NCBI GenBank assembly: GCA_963723495.1
Contig: CAVRQR010000009.1
Location: 1-64,000, forward strand
DNA from: Gp6-AA40 sp963723495
Lineage (GTDB): Bacteria; Acidobacteriota; Vicinamibacteria; Vicinamibacterales; UBA2999
DNA: 64,000 bases
Reading direction: 5' to 3'
Part shown: piece after piece, positions 42,557 to 53,415 of the stretch
How positions within the stretch are numbered: position 1 is the first letter of the stretch
Layout: each line of letters opens with the position of its first letter
Notes under the pieces: generated by a model
What the model saw: only the letters and a program-made list of their open reading frames with translations
Database searches by the model: none
Told to the model about the DNA's origin: nothing
Position numbers and translations under genes: made by a program

Positions 42557-45500
42557 ATGCAAGAGGTGCCGACGCGTAATTCGTGTGTGAGGCCTCGTGT
42601 TGCCTCATTCATCGCCGTCTTCCTGATCTGCTTTCCCGTCGTGACCTACGCTCAGGCGGTCACGGCGATGTGGGACCCAAGTCCACCAGCAGATCAGGTC
42701 ACTGGCTACCAGGTGTGCGTCGGCACGTCGTCGTTGTCGTGCAACGTCCAACTCGCAAGCGTCGGCAACGATGAGACGTCACACACGTTTACTCCAACCG
42801 CCGGCGTGCTCCAGCGCGTTGCCGTCAGAGCCGTCAATGCTTCGGGAGCGGGCTGGTACTCGAGTGAGACGACTTTCTCGATTCCCTCGCTTACGCAACC
42901 GGCGAATCAGAGCAATCAGGTCGGCGTCGCGATCACTCCGCTGAACCTGTCGGTCATCGATCCAGATGGCAACACGCTGACGTTCGCACACACGGGGTTG
43001 CCGACAGGCCTGACGATCGACTCAGCAAACCGTCGAATCACCGGCACGCCGTCGGCCGCTGGCACCTACAACGTCACCCTCTTCGTGACCGACGCGTTGG
43101 TGACGATATCGCGATCGTTCACGTGGACGATCACGAATCCCGATCGGCCGAGTCACGCAGGCGCCAGCCCTTGGCGCCATCATGAGCCACACCAAGGCCA
43201 GACGGTCACCGCCTCGACCGTGACGGTGACGGGCGCGGCGACCGACAGCGGTCGGGGTGGGAACGATGTTGCAAGTGTCAAGGTGAATGGTCAGGCCGCA
43301 ACCAACGGTACGGCGAGTGGAACAGCGCGACAGCGAGCGTGGAGCAGCCCGGTCAATCCCTGTCATCAGGTGCCAATATGATCGCGAGTGCAGGCGTACC
43401 GACAGCTGAGGGAACGTCACATCGCAGCAGATCACGCTGATCACTACACGATCGCGGCGGCAGTGACGAGCGCCACCCTTGGCGCCAGTCTGGCCAGCCC
43501 GCAAAACACAGGTACGGCAATGACCTTCACCGCCGGTGGCGCTGGTGGCGTGGCCCCAGGGCAATACAAGTTCCTGGTCCAGCAGGGACGGGAGCTCGCG
43601 CAGGTGGTGCGCGACTGGAGCGCCACGCGACGTCTACGCTGGACGCCGAGCAATCGCCGCCAGCTACACGGTGACGGTGTGGGCGCGGAGCGCAGGTGTT
43701 ACGACCGATGCGGCGCAGGCCTCGGCGCAGCTGGCGTATGTGATCACCACACCGCCGCCGGCGGCGGTGACGAGCGCGACGCTGACGTCCAATGTCGCGA
43801 GCCCGCAGAACACGGGCACGACGATCACGCTCACGGCGACGGCGCAGGGCGGCGTCGCCCCGTACCAGTTCAAGTATTACCTCTCGACCGACGGCGGTCT
43901 GACGTGGGGCATTTGGACCGCGTGGAGGCCTCAGGCGTCAAGACCTGGACCCCGCCGCAGGCCTGCAACTGTCGCGTCAAGGTGTGGGCGCGCAGCGCGG
44001 GTGTCACGACCGATGCGGCGCAGGCCGAGGCGCAGCTGGCGTATGTGATCAACACACCGCCGCCCGCGGCGGTGACGAGCGCGACCCTTGGCGCCAGTCT
44101 GGCCAGCCCGCAGAACACGGGCACGGGTGTGACCTTCACGGCCGGCGCGGCCGGCGGCGTCAATCCGGTGCAGTACAAGTTCTTCGTGCAGCAGGGCGGC
44201 GGCGTAGCGCAGATGGTGCGCGACTGGAGCGCGACGGCGACCTACGCCTGGACGCCGAGCACGGCGGCCAGCTACACGGTGACGGTGTGGGCGCGCAGCG
44301 CGGGTGTCACGACCGATGCGGCGCAGGCCACGGCGCAGCTGGCGTATGTGATCAACACACCGCCGCCGGCGGCGGTGACGAGCGCGACGCTGACGTCCAA
44401 TGTCGCGAGCCCGCAGAACACGGGCACGACGATCACGCTCACGGCGACGGCGCAGGGTGGCGTCGCCCCGTACCAGTTCAAGTATCTACCTCTCGACCGA
44501 CGGCGGTCTGACGTGGGGCATTTGGACCGCGTGGCAGGCCTCAGGCGTCAAGACCTGGACCCCGCCGCAGGCCTGCGACTGTCGCGTCAAGGTGTGGGCG
44601 CGCAGCGCGGGTGTCACGACCGATGCGGCGCAGGCCGAGGCGCAGCTGGCGTATGTGATCAACACACCGCCGCCCGCGGCGGTGACGAGCGCGACGCTGA
44701 CGTCCAATGTCGCGAGCCCGCAGAACACGGGCACGGCTATGACCTTCACGGCCGGCGCGGCCGGCGGCGTCAATCCGGTGCAGTACAAGTTACTTCGTGC
44801 AGACGGCGGCGGCGTAGCGCAGATGGTGCGCGACTGGAGCGCGACGGCGATCTACGCCTGGACGCCGAGCACGGCGGCCAGCTACACGGTGAAGGTGTGG
44901 GCGCGCAGCGCGGGTGTCACGACCGATGCGGCGCAGGCCGCGGCGCAGCTGGCGTATGTGATCAACACACCGCCGCCGGCGGCGGTGACGAGCGCGACGC
45001 TGACGTCCAATGTCGCGAGCCCGCAGAACACGGGCACGACGATCACGCTCACGGCGACGGCGCAGGGTGGCGTCGCCCCGTACCAGTTCAAGTATTACCT
45101 CTCGACCGACGGCGGTCTGACGTGGGGCATTTGGACCGCGTGGCAGGCCTCAGGCGTCAAGACCTGGACCCCGCCGCAGGCCTGCGACTGTCGCGTCAAG
45201 GTGTGGGCGCGCAGCGCGGGTGTCACGACCGATGCGGCGCAGGCCGAGGCGCAGATGGCGTATGTGATCAACACACCGCCGCCCGCGGCGGTGACGAGCG
45301 CGACCCTTGGCGCCAGTCTGGCCAGCCCGCAGAACACGGGCACGGCTGTGACCTTCACGGCCGGCGCGGCCGGCGGCGTCGATCCGGTGCAGTACAAGTT
45401 CTTCGTGCAGCAGGGCGGCGGCGTAGCGCAGATGGTGCGCGACTGGAGCACGACGGCGACTCTACGCCTGGACGCCGAGCACGGCGGCCAGCTACACGGT

Positions 45501-48020
45501 GACGGTGTGGGCGCGCAGCGCGGGTGTCACGACCGATGCGGCGCAGGCCTCGGCGCAGCTGGCGTATGTGATCACCACACCGCCGCCGGCGGCGGTGACG
45601 AGCGCGACGCTGACGTCCAATGTCGCGAGCCCGCAGAACACGGGCACGACGATCACGCTCACGGCGACGGCGCAGGGTGGCGTCGCCCCGTACCAGTTCA
45701 AGTATTACCTCTCGACCGACGGCGGTCTGACGTGGGGCATTTGGACCGCGTGGGAGGCCTCAGGCGTCAAGACCTGGACCCCGCCGCAGGCCTGCAACTG
45801 TCGCGTCAAGGTGTGGGCGCGCAGCGCGGGTGTCACGACCGATGCGGCGCAGGCCGAGGCGCAGCTGGCGTATGTGATCACCACACCGCCGCCGGCGGCG
45901 GTGACGAGCGCGACGCTGACGTCCAATGTCGCGAGCCCGCAGAACACGGGCACGGCTATGACGTTCACGGCGGCGGCGGCGGGTGGCGTCGGCCCGTGCG
46001 AGTACAAGTTTTTCGTGCGCCGAGGGCGGTCGGCGCTAGCGCAGATGGAGCGCGTTGGAGCACGACGGCGCAGTACACGTGGACGCCGCCGCACGGCCGC
46101 CAACTCACGGTCAAGGTGTGGGCGCGCAGCGCGGGTGTCACGACCGATGCGGCGCAGGCCGCGGCGCAGCTGGCGTATGTGATCACCACCCCGCCGCCGG
46201 CGGCGGTGACGAGCGCGACGCTGACGTCCAATGTCGCGAGCCCGCAGAACACGGGCACGGCGGTGAGCTTCACGGCCGGCGGCGGCCGGTGGCGTCGGCC
46301 CGCGCCAATACAAGTTCTTCGTACGACCAGGGTAGTGGCGGCTATGAGGTGGGGCATTTGGACGCTGGAGGCACGACGGCGACCAAGACGTGGACGCCGT
46401 CGACCGCAGGCCAGCAACGTCGGTGAAGGTGTGGGCGCGCAGCGCGGGTGTCACGACCGATGCGGCGCAGGCCGCGGCGCAGCATGGCGTATGTGATCAC
46501 CACACCGCCGCCGGCGGCGGTGACGAGCGCGACGCTGACGTCCAATCTCGCGAGCCCGCAGAACACGGGCACGGCTGTGACCTTCACGGCCGGCGCGGCC
46601 GGTGGCGTCGATCCGGCGCGAATACAAGTTCTTCGTGCGCCAGGGTAGTGGCAGCTATGAGGTGGCGCAGAGCTGGAGCACGACGGCGACCTACACGTGG
46701 ACGCCGAGCAATCGCCGCCAGCTACACGGTGACGGTGTGGGCACGGAGCGCGGGTGTCACGACCGATGCGGCGCAGGCCGCGGCGCAGCTGAATTACTCG
46801 GTCACTGCGGCGTCCGGGCCGCTGTCGATTACGTCTCTCACGAGCAATGTCGCCAGTCCTCAGGTGGCAGGAACAACGGTGACGTTCTCGGCCGTGGCGT
46901 CGGGCGGTCTGGCTCCGTACCAATTCAAGTGGTGGGTATTAGAAGGTTCCACATGGAAGGTCGGGCAGGACTGGGGCACGAGCGCCACGTTCAACTGGCG
47001 GCCGACGACGGCAGGCGACTACATGGTGGCCGTCTGGGCTCGGAACAAGGGCGTGAAAGCCAATGCCAGCGAGGCGCTTGCCCAGGTGTCCTACAAGGTT
47101 ACCGGCACGGCGTCGACAGCACCGTTGTCGATCACGAGTTTCACCAGCAACCTGGCAAGCCCGCAGGTGACCGGGACGACGATTACATTCCAGGCGGTGG
47201 CCACTGGTGGCGAGGCACCCTATCAATTCAAGTGGTGGGTGTACGACGGTTCGGCGTGGCGAGTGGCACAGAACTGGAATTCGAGCGCCACACTCGCATG
47301 GCGGCCGACAACGGCAGGCGACTACATGGTGGCGGTCTGGGTGCGGAACAACAACGTGACCATCGACGCCAGTCAGGTGATGGCGCAAGCGTTCTACACC
47401 ATCACGGGTGCGGCAACGCAAGCGCCGCTGGCGATGACCAGCCTGACCAGCAACGTTGCAAGCCCCACGAGGCTCGGGACGTCGGTCACGTTTTCGGCTG
47501 CGGCATCGGGCGGTGTCGCACCATACCAATTCAAGTGGTGGGTATTCGACGGTTCCGCATGGAAGGTCGGGCAGGACTGGAGCCCGAGCGCCACATTCAA
47601 CTGGCGACCGACAGCGGCCGGGGACTACATGGTCGCAGTCTGGGCGCGGAACAATGGAGTCAACTCGAATGCCAGCCAGGCGATGGCGCAGGTGTTCTAT
47701 ACGGTGACGGGAACGGGACGGGATCGAGCACACCACTATCGATCAGCAGTTTCACGAGCAACCTGGCAAGCCCACAGGCGGCCGGGAGCACGGTGACCTT
47801 CTCGGCAGTAGCAGCCGGCGGCTGGGCCCCGTATCAATTCAAATGGTGGGTCTTCGACGGTACGACGTGGCAGGTCGGGCAGAATTGGAGCACGAACGCC
47901 ACGTTCAACTGGCGTCCCACCAAGGGCGGGACGTATATGGTGGCCGTCTGGGCGAGGAACGACGGCGTGAAGACTGATGCGAGCCAGGCAATGGCCCAGA
48001 CGACGTACATCGTGAAATGA
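42557..48020 (+). CDS. Giant secreted tandem-repeat protein, frameshifted
   Basis: About 1,820 residues if the indels are repaired. The N-terminus is intact: signal peptide (FIAVFLICFPVVTYAQ), FN3-like domain (AMWDPSPPADQVTGYQVC, TSSLSC), putative-Ig domain (HTGLPTGLTIDSANRRITGTP) and a Big-type domain (GAATDSGRGGNDVASVKVNG), the same order as its neighbour at 40029. Then follow about eleven units carrying SPQNTGT, GGV-P-QYKF or PYQFKYY, and VWARSAGVTTDAAQA, and four diverged units with PYQFKWWVFDG and GDYMVAVWARN. The C-terminus is YIVK at 48020. There is no sorting signal or membrane anchor. It is likely a long fibrous surface or matrix protein. Indels differ between otherwise identical copies, so they are probably sequencing errors. 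Confidence 0.7.
43455..46805 (+). repeat. About eleven near-identical tandem coding repeats of about 305 bp, two alternating types
   Basis: Units start near 43455, 43761, 44066, 44369, 44676, 44981, 45285, 45588, 45893, 46198 and 46508. Type B (43761, 44369, 44981, 45588) encodes PYQFKYYLSTDGGLTWGIW; type A encodes PVQYKFFVQQGGGVAQMV. Long stretches are identical at DNA level between copies of the same type, giving a higher-order period of about 610 bp. Units at 44676 and 45893 join a B-type head to an A-like body. Confidence 0.85.
46804..48017 (+). repeat. Four diverged tandem coding repeats of about 303 bp
   Basis: Units lie at about 46804-47104, 47105-47408, 47409-47711 and 47712-48017. 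Each encodes SPQ-GT, PYQFKWWV, DW, FNWRPTTAGDYMVAVWARN. They resemble the repeats of the 40029 gene more than the eleven preceding units in this gene. Confidence 0.75.
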
Positions 48021-48053
48021 AGCATCGCCTCGCCTACCGTAGGACACTGAACG

Positions 48054-48084
48054 ATCTACTGGCGTGCTCCGGCCGCCAGTAGAT
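48054..48084 (+). terminator. Hairpin downstream of the giant repeat gene
   Basis: Perfect 11-bp arms, ATCTACTGGCG (48054-48064) and CGCCAGTAGAT (48074-48084), enclose a 9-nt loop, 33 nt after the stop. No T-run follows, so it may act with Rho or protect the 3' end rather than be a classical intrinsic terminator. Confidence 0.5.
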
Positions 48085-48198
48085 GGTCGACTCCGCTTCG
48101 TCCTGGCTGCATTCAATCGCACTATCATACGTACGCGATGTGGGCTCGACTATGCGTGACACATTCTTCGCGAGCCGAGCCATGCAGCCTGGTCATCG

Positions 48199-49395
48199 AT
48201 GCTCGAACAAGCGAGTACACCCTATAGCGACGCCGGAGGGGTACGCCACCATCCGCTGATCGCTTTGCATGACTCTGTTGCGGTCCCGTGCCCGGATGAC
48301 TTCGACTGCGACTTCCTGGGGGTGAGAACGCGACGTGCCTTTTATTCAGGCATGATGGGCGACTCCCTTCCCGCTCCACGTGAACCCTACCCTCGGTTCG
48401 ACGAGGAGTATTTTGAGTGGGTCGATATTCTCGAAGCGGTCGATCAGGCCGCCGAGACGTTCGTGATGATCGAGCTCGGCGCCGGTTACGGTCGGTGGTG
48501 CGCCCGCGCAGCCGCTGCAGTACGGAGGAAGAGCGATTGTCGGTGCCGATTTGTGGCGGTCGAAGCGGAACCAGTGCACTTCCGATGGATTCGCGACCAT
48601 TTTCGCGACAACGACATCGATCCCGACGAGCATGAATTGATCTGGGCTGCTGTGGGTCCGCAGCCTGGTTTCGTGCCGTTCTGGGTCGGCGCGCCAGACG
48701 GCTGGTACGGTCAGGCGATTGCCGTCGGTCAGGCACCTCCGCTGCCCGACGTGGGCACTCGTCGTCGACTGAAGGCGCGATCGGCCCTTGGCCGTCCGCC
48801 CGTTGTCTCGAACGGCGACCGCTCCGTGACCTGGATTCCCTCCGTTACTCTGGCGGACGTCCTGGCGCCGTATCCGCGAGTCGATTTGATCGATCTCGAC
48901 GTACAGGGTGCGGAATACGAGGTGTTGGCTTCCGCCATCGATCTGGTCAACACGCGCGTTCGCCGACTTCACATCGGCACTCATTCACCCCAGATCGAAC
49001 AGCAACTGCGTGAGCTCTTGAGCGCGCACAACTGGCAGAAGATCAACGACTACCCTGGCCAGTCGACCACGCAGACTCCGTACGGTGCGATTCAATTCGG
49101 TGACGGTGTTCAAACATGGGTGAACCCTGCCATGTCTGCTGCCGTCATCGCACCCGCGCCCGAACGAAAGAAGACACGACCGGCGCCAACAATCGACTAC
49201 GGGAAGCTGCTGCAACGGTTACGCTCTCGGCTGAAGCACCTGCAGGAACGAAACCGCGCATTGAGACATCAGAACGCCGAGCTTCGCGAGCGCAACCGCG
49301 CCCGCGATGCGCAGCTGCGCGCCCAGAAGCGAACGCGCTCGTGGCCGATCCGGTTCGCACAGCGATGGCTGACGTGGCCCCGGAGCCGATCTTAG
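48199..49395 (+). CDS. FkbM-family SAM methyltransferase with C-terminal coiled coil
   Basis: An intact 398-residue protein. It has VMIELGAGYGRWCARAA (motif I), FVAVEAEPVHFRWIRDHF, LIDLDVQGAEYEVL (the FkbM 'D-x-x-G-x-E' signature) and HIGTHSPQIEQQL. From about residue 330 a charged coiled coil follows (LLQRLRSRLKHLQERNRALR, NAELRERNRARDAQLRAQ) and the end is a basic, Trp-rich tail. FkbM relatives methylate sugar hydroxyls. The coiled-coil tail is a shared feature with other enzymes of this window. Confidence 0.85.
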   Translation: MLEQASTPYSDAGGVRHHPLIALHDSVAVPCPDDFDCDFLGVRTRRAFYSGMMGDSLPAPREPYPRFDEEYFEWVDILEAVDQAAETFVMIELGAGYGRWCARAAAAVRRKSDCRCRFVAVEAEPVHFRWIRDHFRDNDIDPDEHELIWAAVGPQPGFVPFWVGAPDGWYGQAIAVGQAPPLPDVGTRRRLKARSALGRPPVVSNGDRSVTWIPSVTLADVLAPYPRVDLIDLDVQGAEYEVLASAIDLVNTRVRRLHIGTHSPQIEQQLRELLSAHNWQKINDYPGQSTTQTPYGAIQFGDGVQTWVNPAMSAAVIAPAPERKKTRPAPTIDYGKLLQRLRSRLKHLQERNRALRHQNAELRERNRARDAQLRAQKRTRSWPIRFAQRWLTWPRSRS

Positions 49396-49462
49396 TGCGG
49401 CAACGCAGTGACCAGAGTCCTGCGCTCCGTCGCCCGGGAAATCCAAGATATTCTCTATCCTC

Positions 49463-50618
49463 GTGAAGTTGCCGATATTGCCCGATTCGCTTGCGAAGCA
49501 GGCGTTGCATCGGGGCGCGGTGGTCGTCACGGACGAGCCGCTCACGATATCCACGCCTGCGCAACCGTGGGCGTACGCGTTGTCCTACACGCTTCGGCCA
49601 CCAGCGGTGGACCCTGATGGTGCGCTCGTAAAGAGCCTGCGGTTCGTATTCGATCTCTCAGTGGTCCAGGGTCGAATCGGCGTTGGTTGGACCGCCGCCG
49701 ACGGCGCCTCCTACGTCAACGAGCGATTCACGTCCCGTCCTGATGGCCGTGTTACGTTCAGCCTCCAGGCGGGCGTGCGAGTCGGACGTTTGGTGTTTCG
49801 CAACGCCGATACGACGGGGGCACCCTCTGTTTTCATCGTGAGCAGCGCGCGAGTCGAGGGCATCGCCGATACCGAGCGTCAATATCCCGTCTCGATATCT
49901 GCCCGGGATCTCGGCGACGAATCCTCCCCTCGCGATGGCGGAACGTTAACCGTCTTCGACACAGATGCGGCGATTGCCATCAACGCGGCACGAGTGTCGT
50001 GGTTGCGGGAGGCGTGCCTCCCGATCGATGGCACCCGAGTGCTCGATGCAGGGTGTGGGGTCGGCCATTTCGTTCGCTTCTATGAAAGTCGCGGGTGCAC
50101 GGTCGTGGCAATCGATGGCCGAGAGGACAACATTGCGGAGCTGCGTCGTCGCTATCCCGAGGTTGACGCGCGCGTGGCTGACGCGCAGACCCTGGATCCT
50201 CGAACGTTGGGATCATTCGACGTCATCCACTGTTTTGGATTGCTGTATCACCTCGACAGCCCGATTGCTGCACTGCGTATCTTCGAGTCGATGTGTCGCG
50301 GTCTGCTGATTCTGGAGACGATGGTGTGCGACTCGTCAAGGCCGCTCTCCATCCTTGCGGATGAAACATTGGCGGCGAGTCAGGCACTGGAGGGAATGGG
50401 CTGCAGGCCGTCCCCATCCTTCCTCACGTTGGCCCTCAATCGTGTCGGCTTCTGCCTATGTCTACGGAGCGGCTCAACCGCCCGTGCATCCCGACTTTCA
50501 GTTCGACTGGCGTGACAACCTCGACACGTCGCGCAACGGTAATCCGTTGCGGTGCGTGGTCGTGGCAAGCCGGACTCGCCTCGATCAGCCATCGTTGGTT
50601 CCGCTGCTGGAGTCGTGA
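49463..50618 (+). CDS. SAM methyltransferase with N-terminal beta-sandwich-like domain, one frameshift
   Basis: About 385 residues. Residues about 15-145 look like an all-beta domain (PWAYALSYTL, LRFVFDLSVVQGRIGVGW, SLQAGVRVGRLVFRN) that recurs in the next gene. Residues 170-330 form a class I methyltransferase with RVLDAGCGVGHFVRFY (motif I), VVAIDGRED, FDVIHCFGLLYHLDSP and LLILETMV. The frame shifts near 50450 and continues YVYGAAQPPVHPDFQF to the stop at 50618. That stop overlaps the next start by 4 bp. Confidence 0.75.
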
Positions 50619-51913
50619 GCGTAACCACGTCAGAATTCCAGCACGTGCGCCCGATACCTTCTCTGTTTCAGGCCGCGCCGGCGCGCAAGGCCTCAGCGCC
50701 GCCAGCGGAGTGGCCCATCAGCCTCACAACGCCGGACGCACAGTGGGCCTACGCCGCAAAATTCGAGCGCCTGGCAACCGGCGAACCTCTCATCGGATCC
50801 GTTCTGGTGCGCGTCGTCATCGAGGTGAAGTCCGGTGCGATCGGCGTGGGGTGCCTCAATGCCAGCAAGACCGATTTTCTCGATGAAGAGCGCATCGATG
50901 CAGGGTCTGCTGTGCGCGTGGATCTGGTCCTGCTGGATCCGGCGACGGCGGGACCACTGATAGTCCGTAACGTGTCACCAGTGGGTCGGAGTGAGGCTCG
51001 ATTGCTCGAGATCCAGTGCTTCGCGCTGGATGCACAGGCCCATGGAGACAGGTCACCAGGCCTTTCCGATCCTCGTCCACGGCATGGATGGAACCGCTAT
51101 TACGGAACCTACGGCGAAACCATCGAGGAGAAGCTGCGTGTGCAGGCTTTTCGCGCGCTGGACCAGCCGACAGTAATTCGGTGGATTGACGGGTTGTCAG
51201 TTCGCATTCTCCCGCACGAACAGTTGTCGAGGGCGCTGTTCGTCTCCGGCACCTACGAACCGAACACGCTGTGCGCCATCCGGCACCTGCTTCAGCCTGA
51301 TGATGTCTTCATCGATGTTGGTGCGAATGCCGGCATCATGTCGCTGACGGCCTCGCGTTGGGTCGGTCCGCGCGGCCACGTCTACAGCTTCGAGCCGAGC
51401 GAGCGGGAGTATCGCACTCTCACTCACAATCTCGAGATCAACCACATCCTCAACGTCACGCCGATTCACGCTGCGTTGTCCGATCGCGCAGGCACTGCGA
51501 CGTTGCGCGTCGCGGCGTCTGGCCACGGCGGGTTGAACACGCTGGGGGATTCGATCGCGTACGACGGTGTGGACACTGCGTCGCTCGAACAGGTCGAGGT
51601 CACGACACTCGACGATTTCATCCGAGCGGAGCGCATCGAACGAGTGTCAGTCGTGAAGCTGGACGTCGAAGGAGCGGAGGGGGCGGTCCTGGCCGGCGGT
51701 TCGCGCCTGTTACACGAGCACAGACCTGCGCTCGTTCTCGAAGTTTTCCCGCGAGCCCTTGTCGCCAATAAATGGACCGTCGTTGACGTTGAGAATCTGC
51801 TGCAACGTGCGGGATACGATGTGTTCTCGATTCACCCAGAGACAGCGGCCATCGAGCCGTTGCCCCGCCTCGCCGGCAGCGAAGAGCAGAACATCGTGGC
51901 TCTACCGAGATAG
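50615..51913 (+). CDS. FkbM-family methyltransferase with N-terminal beta-sandwich-like domain
   Basis: An intact protein of about 432 residues from GTG 50615, a GTGA overlap with the upstream stop. The frame is open to 50552, but the overlap makes the later start more likely. Residues about 20-140 repeat the all-beta domain of the preceding gene (QWAYAAKFERL, VVIEVKSGAIGVGCLN, VDLVLLDPATAGPLIVRN). The FkbM domain has VFIDVGANAGIMSLTA, VYSFEPSEREYRTL, VSVVKLDVEGAEGAVLAGG and ALVLEVFP. The two genes are translationally coupled and probably modify the same glycan. Confidence 0.85.
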   Translation: MSVTTSEFQHVRPIPSLFQAAPARKASAPPAEWPISLTTPDAQWAYAAKFERLATGEPLIGSVLVRVVIEVKSGAIGVGCLNASKTDFLDEERIDAGSAVRVDLVLLDPATAGPLIVRNVSPVGRSEARLLEIQCFALDAQAHGDRSPGLSDPRPRHGWNRYYGTYGETIEEKLRVQAFRALDQPTVIRWIDGLSVRILPHEQLSRALFVSGTYEPNTLCAIRHLLQPDDVFIDVGANAGIMSLTASRWVGPRGHVYSFEPSEREYRTLTHNLEINHILNVTPIHAALSDRAGTATLRVAASGHGGLNTLGDSIAYDGVDTASLEQVEVTTLDDFIRAERIERVSVVKLDVEGAEGAVLAGGSRLLHEHRPALVLEVFPRALVANKWTVVDVENLLQRAGYDVFSIHPETAAIEPLPRLAGSEEQNIVALPR

Positions 51914-52005
51914 AGACCGTGGGCGGCGGGACTGGATGTGTCGCTACGCGAAGACGCGCCTGGCGCCCGTGTTGTCATCTGCGATGAATCCACTCGTCGG
52001 CTGGA

Positions 52006-53343
52006 CTACCCCACGAGCGAGGTGCTGGTCGCGGCAGCTCCCTGCCCAAGATAGACGATATCAGCCGCCCCGGCGACAGACTCTGGCGTCATCCGCCAGC
52101 AGTCGACCACGATGAGCCGAGGCCCCTGCCGCCGATATGCCTCCAGCGGGATACGGCTGAACTCGGGCCATGGCGTCATGACCACCACGAGCGACGAACG
52201 CTGCACACAGTCGGCCGACGACGCGGCGACCTCGAACGGCCGGCGAAGCATCTCCTGCGCTGTCGGAAGGGCCAGCGGATCGTAGGCGATGACGCATCGG
52301 CCGAGGTCCAGCAGCCGCTGCACGAGTGCAACGCCCTGACTCTCCTCTACGACTGCCGTATCGGGCTTGTACGAGAGCCCCAGAACGCCGACCGTTCCAC
52401 CCTCTCTGAGGCGCGCGTCCACCACACTGAGCACACGCTCCACCTGATACCGGTTCATCACATCAGTGGCTTCGGCTAATTCCGCCCGCGCTCCAAGCCC
52501 ACGCGCCAGGGTCGCGAGTGCGACATTGTCCCGCGGGAAGCAGGGGCCTCCATAGCCGATGGCGCCCTTCAAGTACTTGGTGCCAATGCGTGAGTCGGTG
52601 CCGACGGCCTGAGTGACGACGTCAACGTCTGCGCCAGGCAACCTGTCACAGATATCCGCCAGCATGTTCGCGTACGAGATCTTGGTCGTCACGAACGTGT
52701 TCACCGCGATCTTGGTTAGTTCGGCGTTGACGAAGTTCATGCGGCGGATGACCGGCGTGTTGTCACAGCTCTTCGCGTAGATGCTCTCGAGGAGTTCGCC
52801 GGCCGTCCCGTCCGATTCGCCGATCAGGATCATGTCCGGCCGCAGCATGTCGCGCACCACGCTGCCGAGCGCGATGAACTCCGGGTTGTAGCAGAGGCCA
52901 AGCTGCGACCCGACGCGACGCCCGGAATGCTGTTCCAGCGCCTGCCGGATTTCGCCGCCGGTCGAGCCGGGCATCACGGTGCTGGTGATGACGACGAGGT
53001 GATAGGCGTCCTTGCGACGGAGCGCGAGCCCGATCGATCTCATCGAGTCCAATACCGCCGCGTTGCTGAAACGACCGCTCGAATCGCTCGGCGTCGGAAC
53101 GATTACAAACGTCACGTCGGTCGCGACGACGGCGTCGTCGACGTTCGTCGTGGCCCTCAACCTGGCGCGATTGGCGTCGATGAGTTCCTGCAGCCGGGGT
53201 TCCTCGACTGGCGCCTTGCCCGCGTTCAGCGCGTCGACGAAGCTCTGGTTCAGATCGACACCGATGACGTCGAATCCCTTGCTGGCGAGCACCGCCGCGA
53301 GGGGAGCACCGAGCTTACCCAGACCAACGACAGAAATCTTCAT
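52006..53343 (-). CDS. ugd: UDP-glucose/GDP-mannose-type 6-dehydrogenase
   Basis: An intact protein of about 445 residues from ATG 53343 (MKISVVGLGKLGAPLAAVLA). An alternative GTG at 53361 would add six residues. NAD-binding GLGKLG, VPTPSD, TSTVMPGSTGG, YNPEFIALGSV, NTFVTTKISYANMLADIC and the catalytic Cys in GAIGYGGPCFPRDN are all present, with GVLGLSYKPDTAVVEESQG in the C-terminal domain. The enzyme oxidises a nucleotide hexose to the uronic acid. UDP-glucose is the most common substrate, but UDP-HexNAc or GDP-mannose cannot be excluded. A strong promoter lies just upstream. Confidence 0.88.
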   Translation of the reverse strand: MKISVVGLGKLGAPLAAVLASKGFDVIGVDLNQSFVDALNAGKAPVEEPRLQELIDANRARLRATTNVDDAVVATDVTFVIVPTPSDSSGRFSNAAVLDSMRSIGLALRRKDAYHLVVITSTVMPGSTGGEIRQALEQHSGRRVGSQLGLCYNPEFIALGSVVRDMLRPDMILIGESDGTAGELLESIYAKSCDNTPVIRRMNFVNAELTKIAVNTFVTTKISYANMLADICDRLPGADVDVVTQAVGTDSRIGTKYLKGAIGYGGPCFPRDNVALATLARGLGARAELAEATDVMNRYQVERVLSVVDARLREGGTVGVLGLSYKPDTAVVEESQGVALVQRLLDLGRCVIAYDPLALPTAQEMLRRPFEVAASSADCVQRSSLVVVMTPWPEFSRIPLEAYRRQGPRLIVVDCWRMTPESVAGAADIVYLGQGAAATSTSLVG

Positions 53344-53377
53344 TGAATAATTGAAAAACACTCAGGAAAACAGAAAG

Positions 53378-53407
53378 AGTATAGGCGGCCGACACCTGAG
53401 GGGTCAA
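53378..53407 (-). promoter_or_regulatory. Sigma-70-type promoter of ugd
   Basis: On the minus strand TTGACC (53407-53402) and TATACT (53383-53378) are separated by 18 nt, giving a start site about 28 nt before ATG 53343. Five of six bases match the consensus in both boxes. No strong Shine-Dalgarno is seen before the ATG. Confidence 0.7.
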
Positions 53408-53415
53408 TTTGACAT

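Noticed and set aside
44272..45701. Recurring antisense frames of about 69-118 residues in the repeat array
   Set aside because: They recur only because the sense repeats recur; composition is Ala/Val-biased antisense of GC-rich coding DNA, with no start signals.
43455..46805. CRISPR-like or satellite repeat array
   Set aside because: Units are about 305 bp, contiguous without spacers, and encode the same protein module in frame apart from scattered indels.
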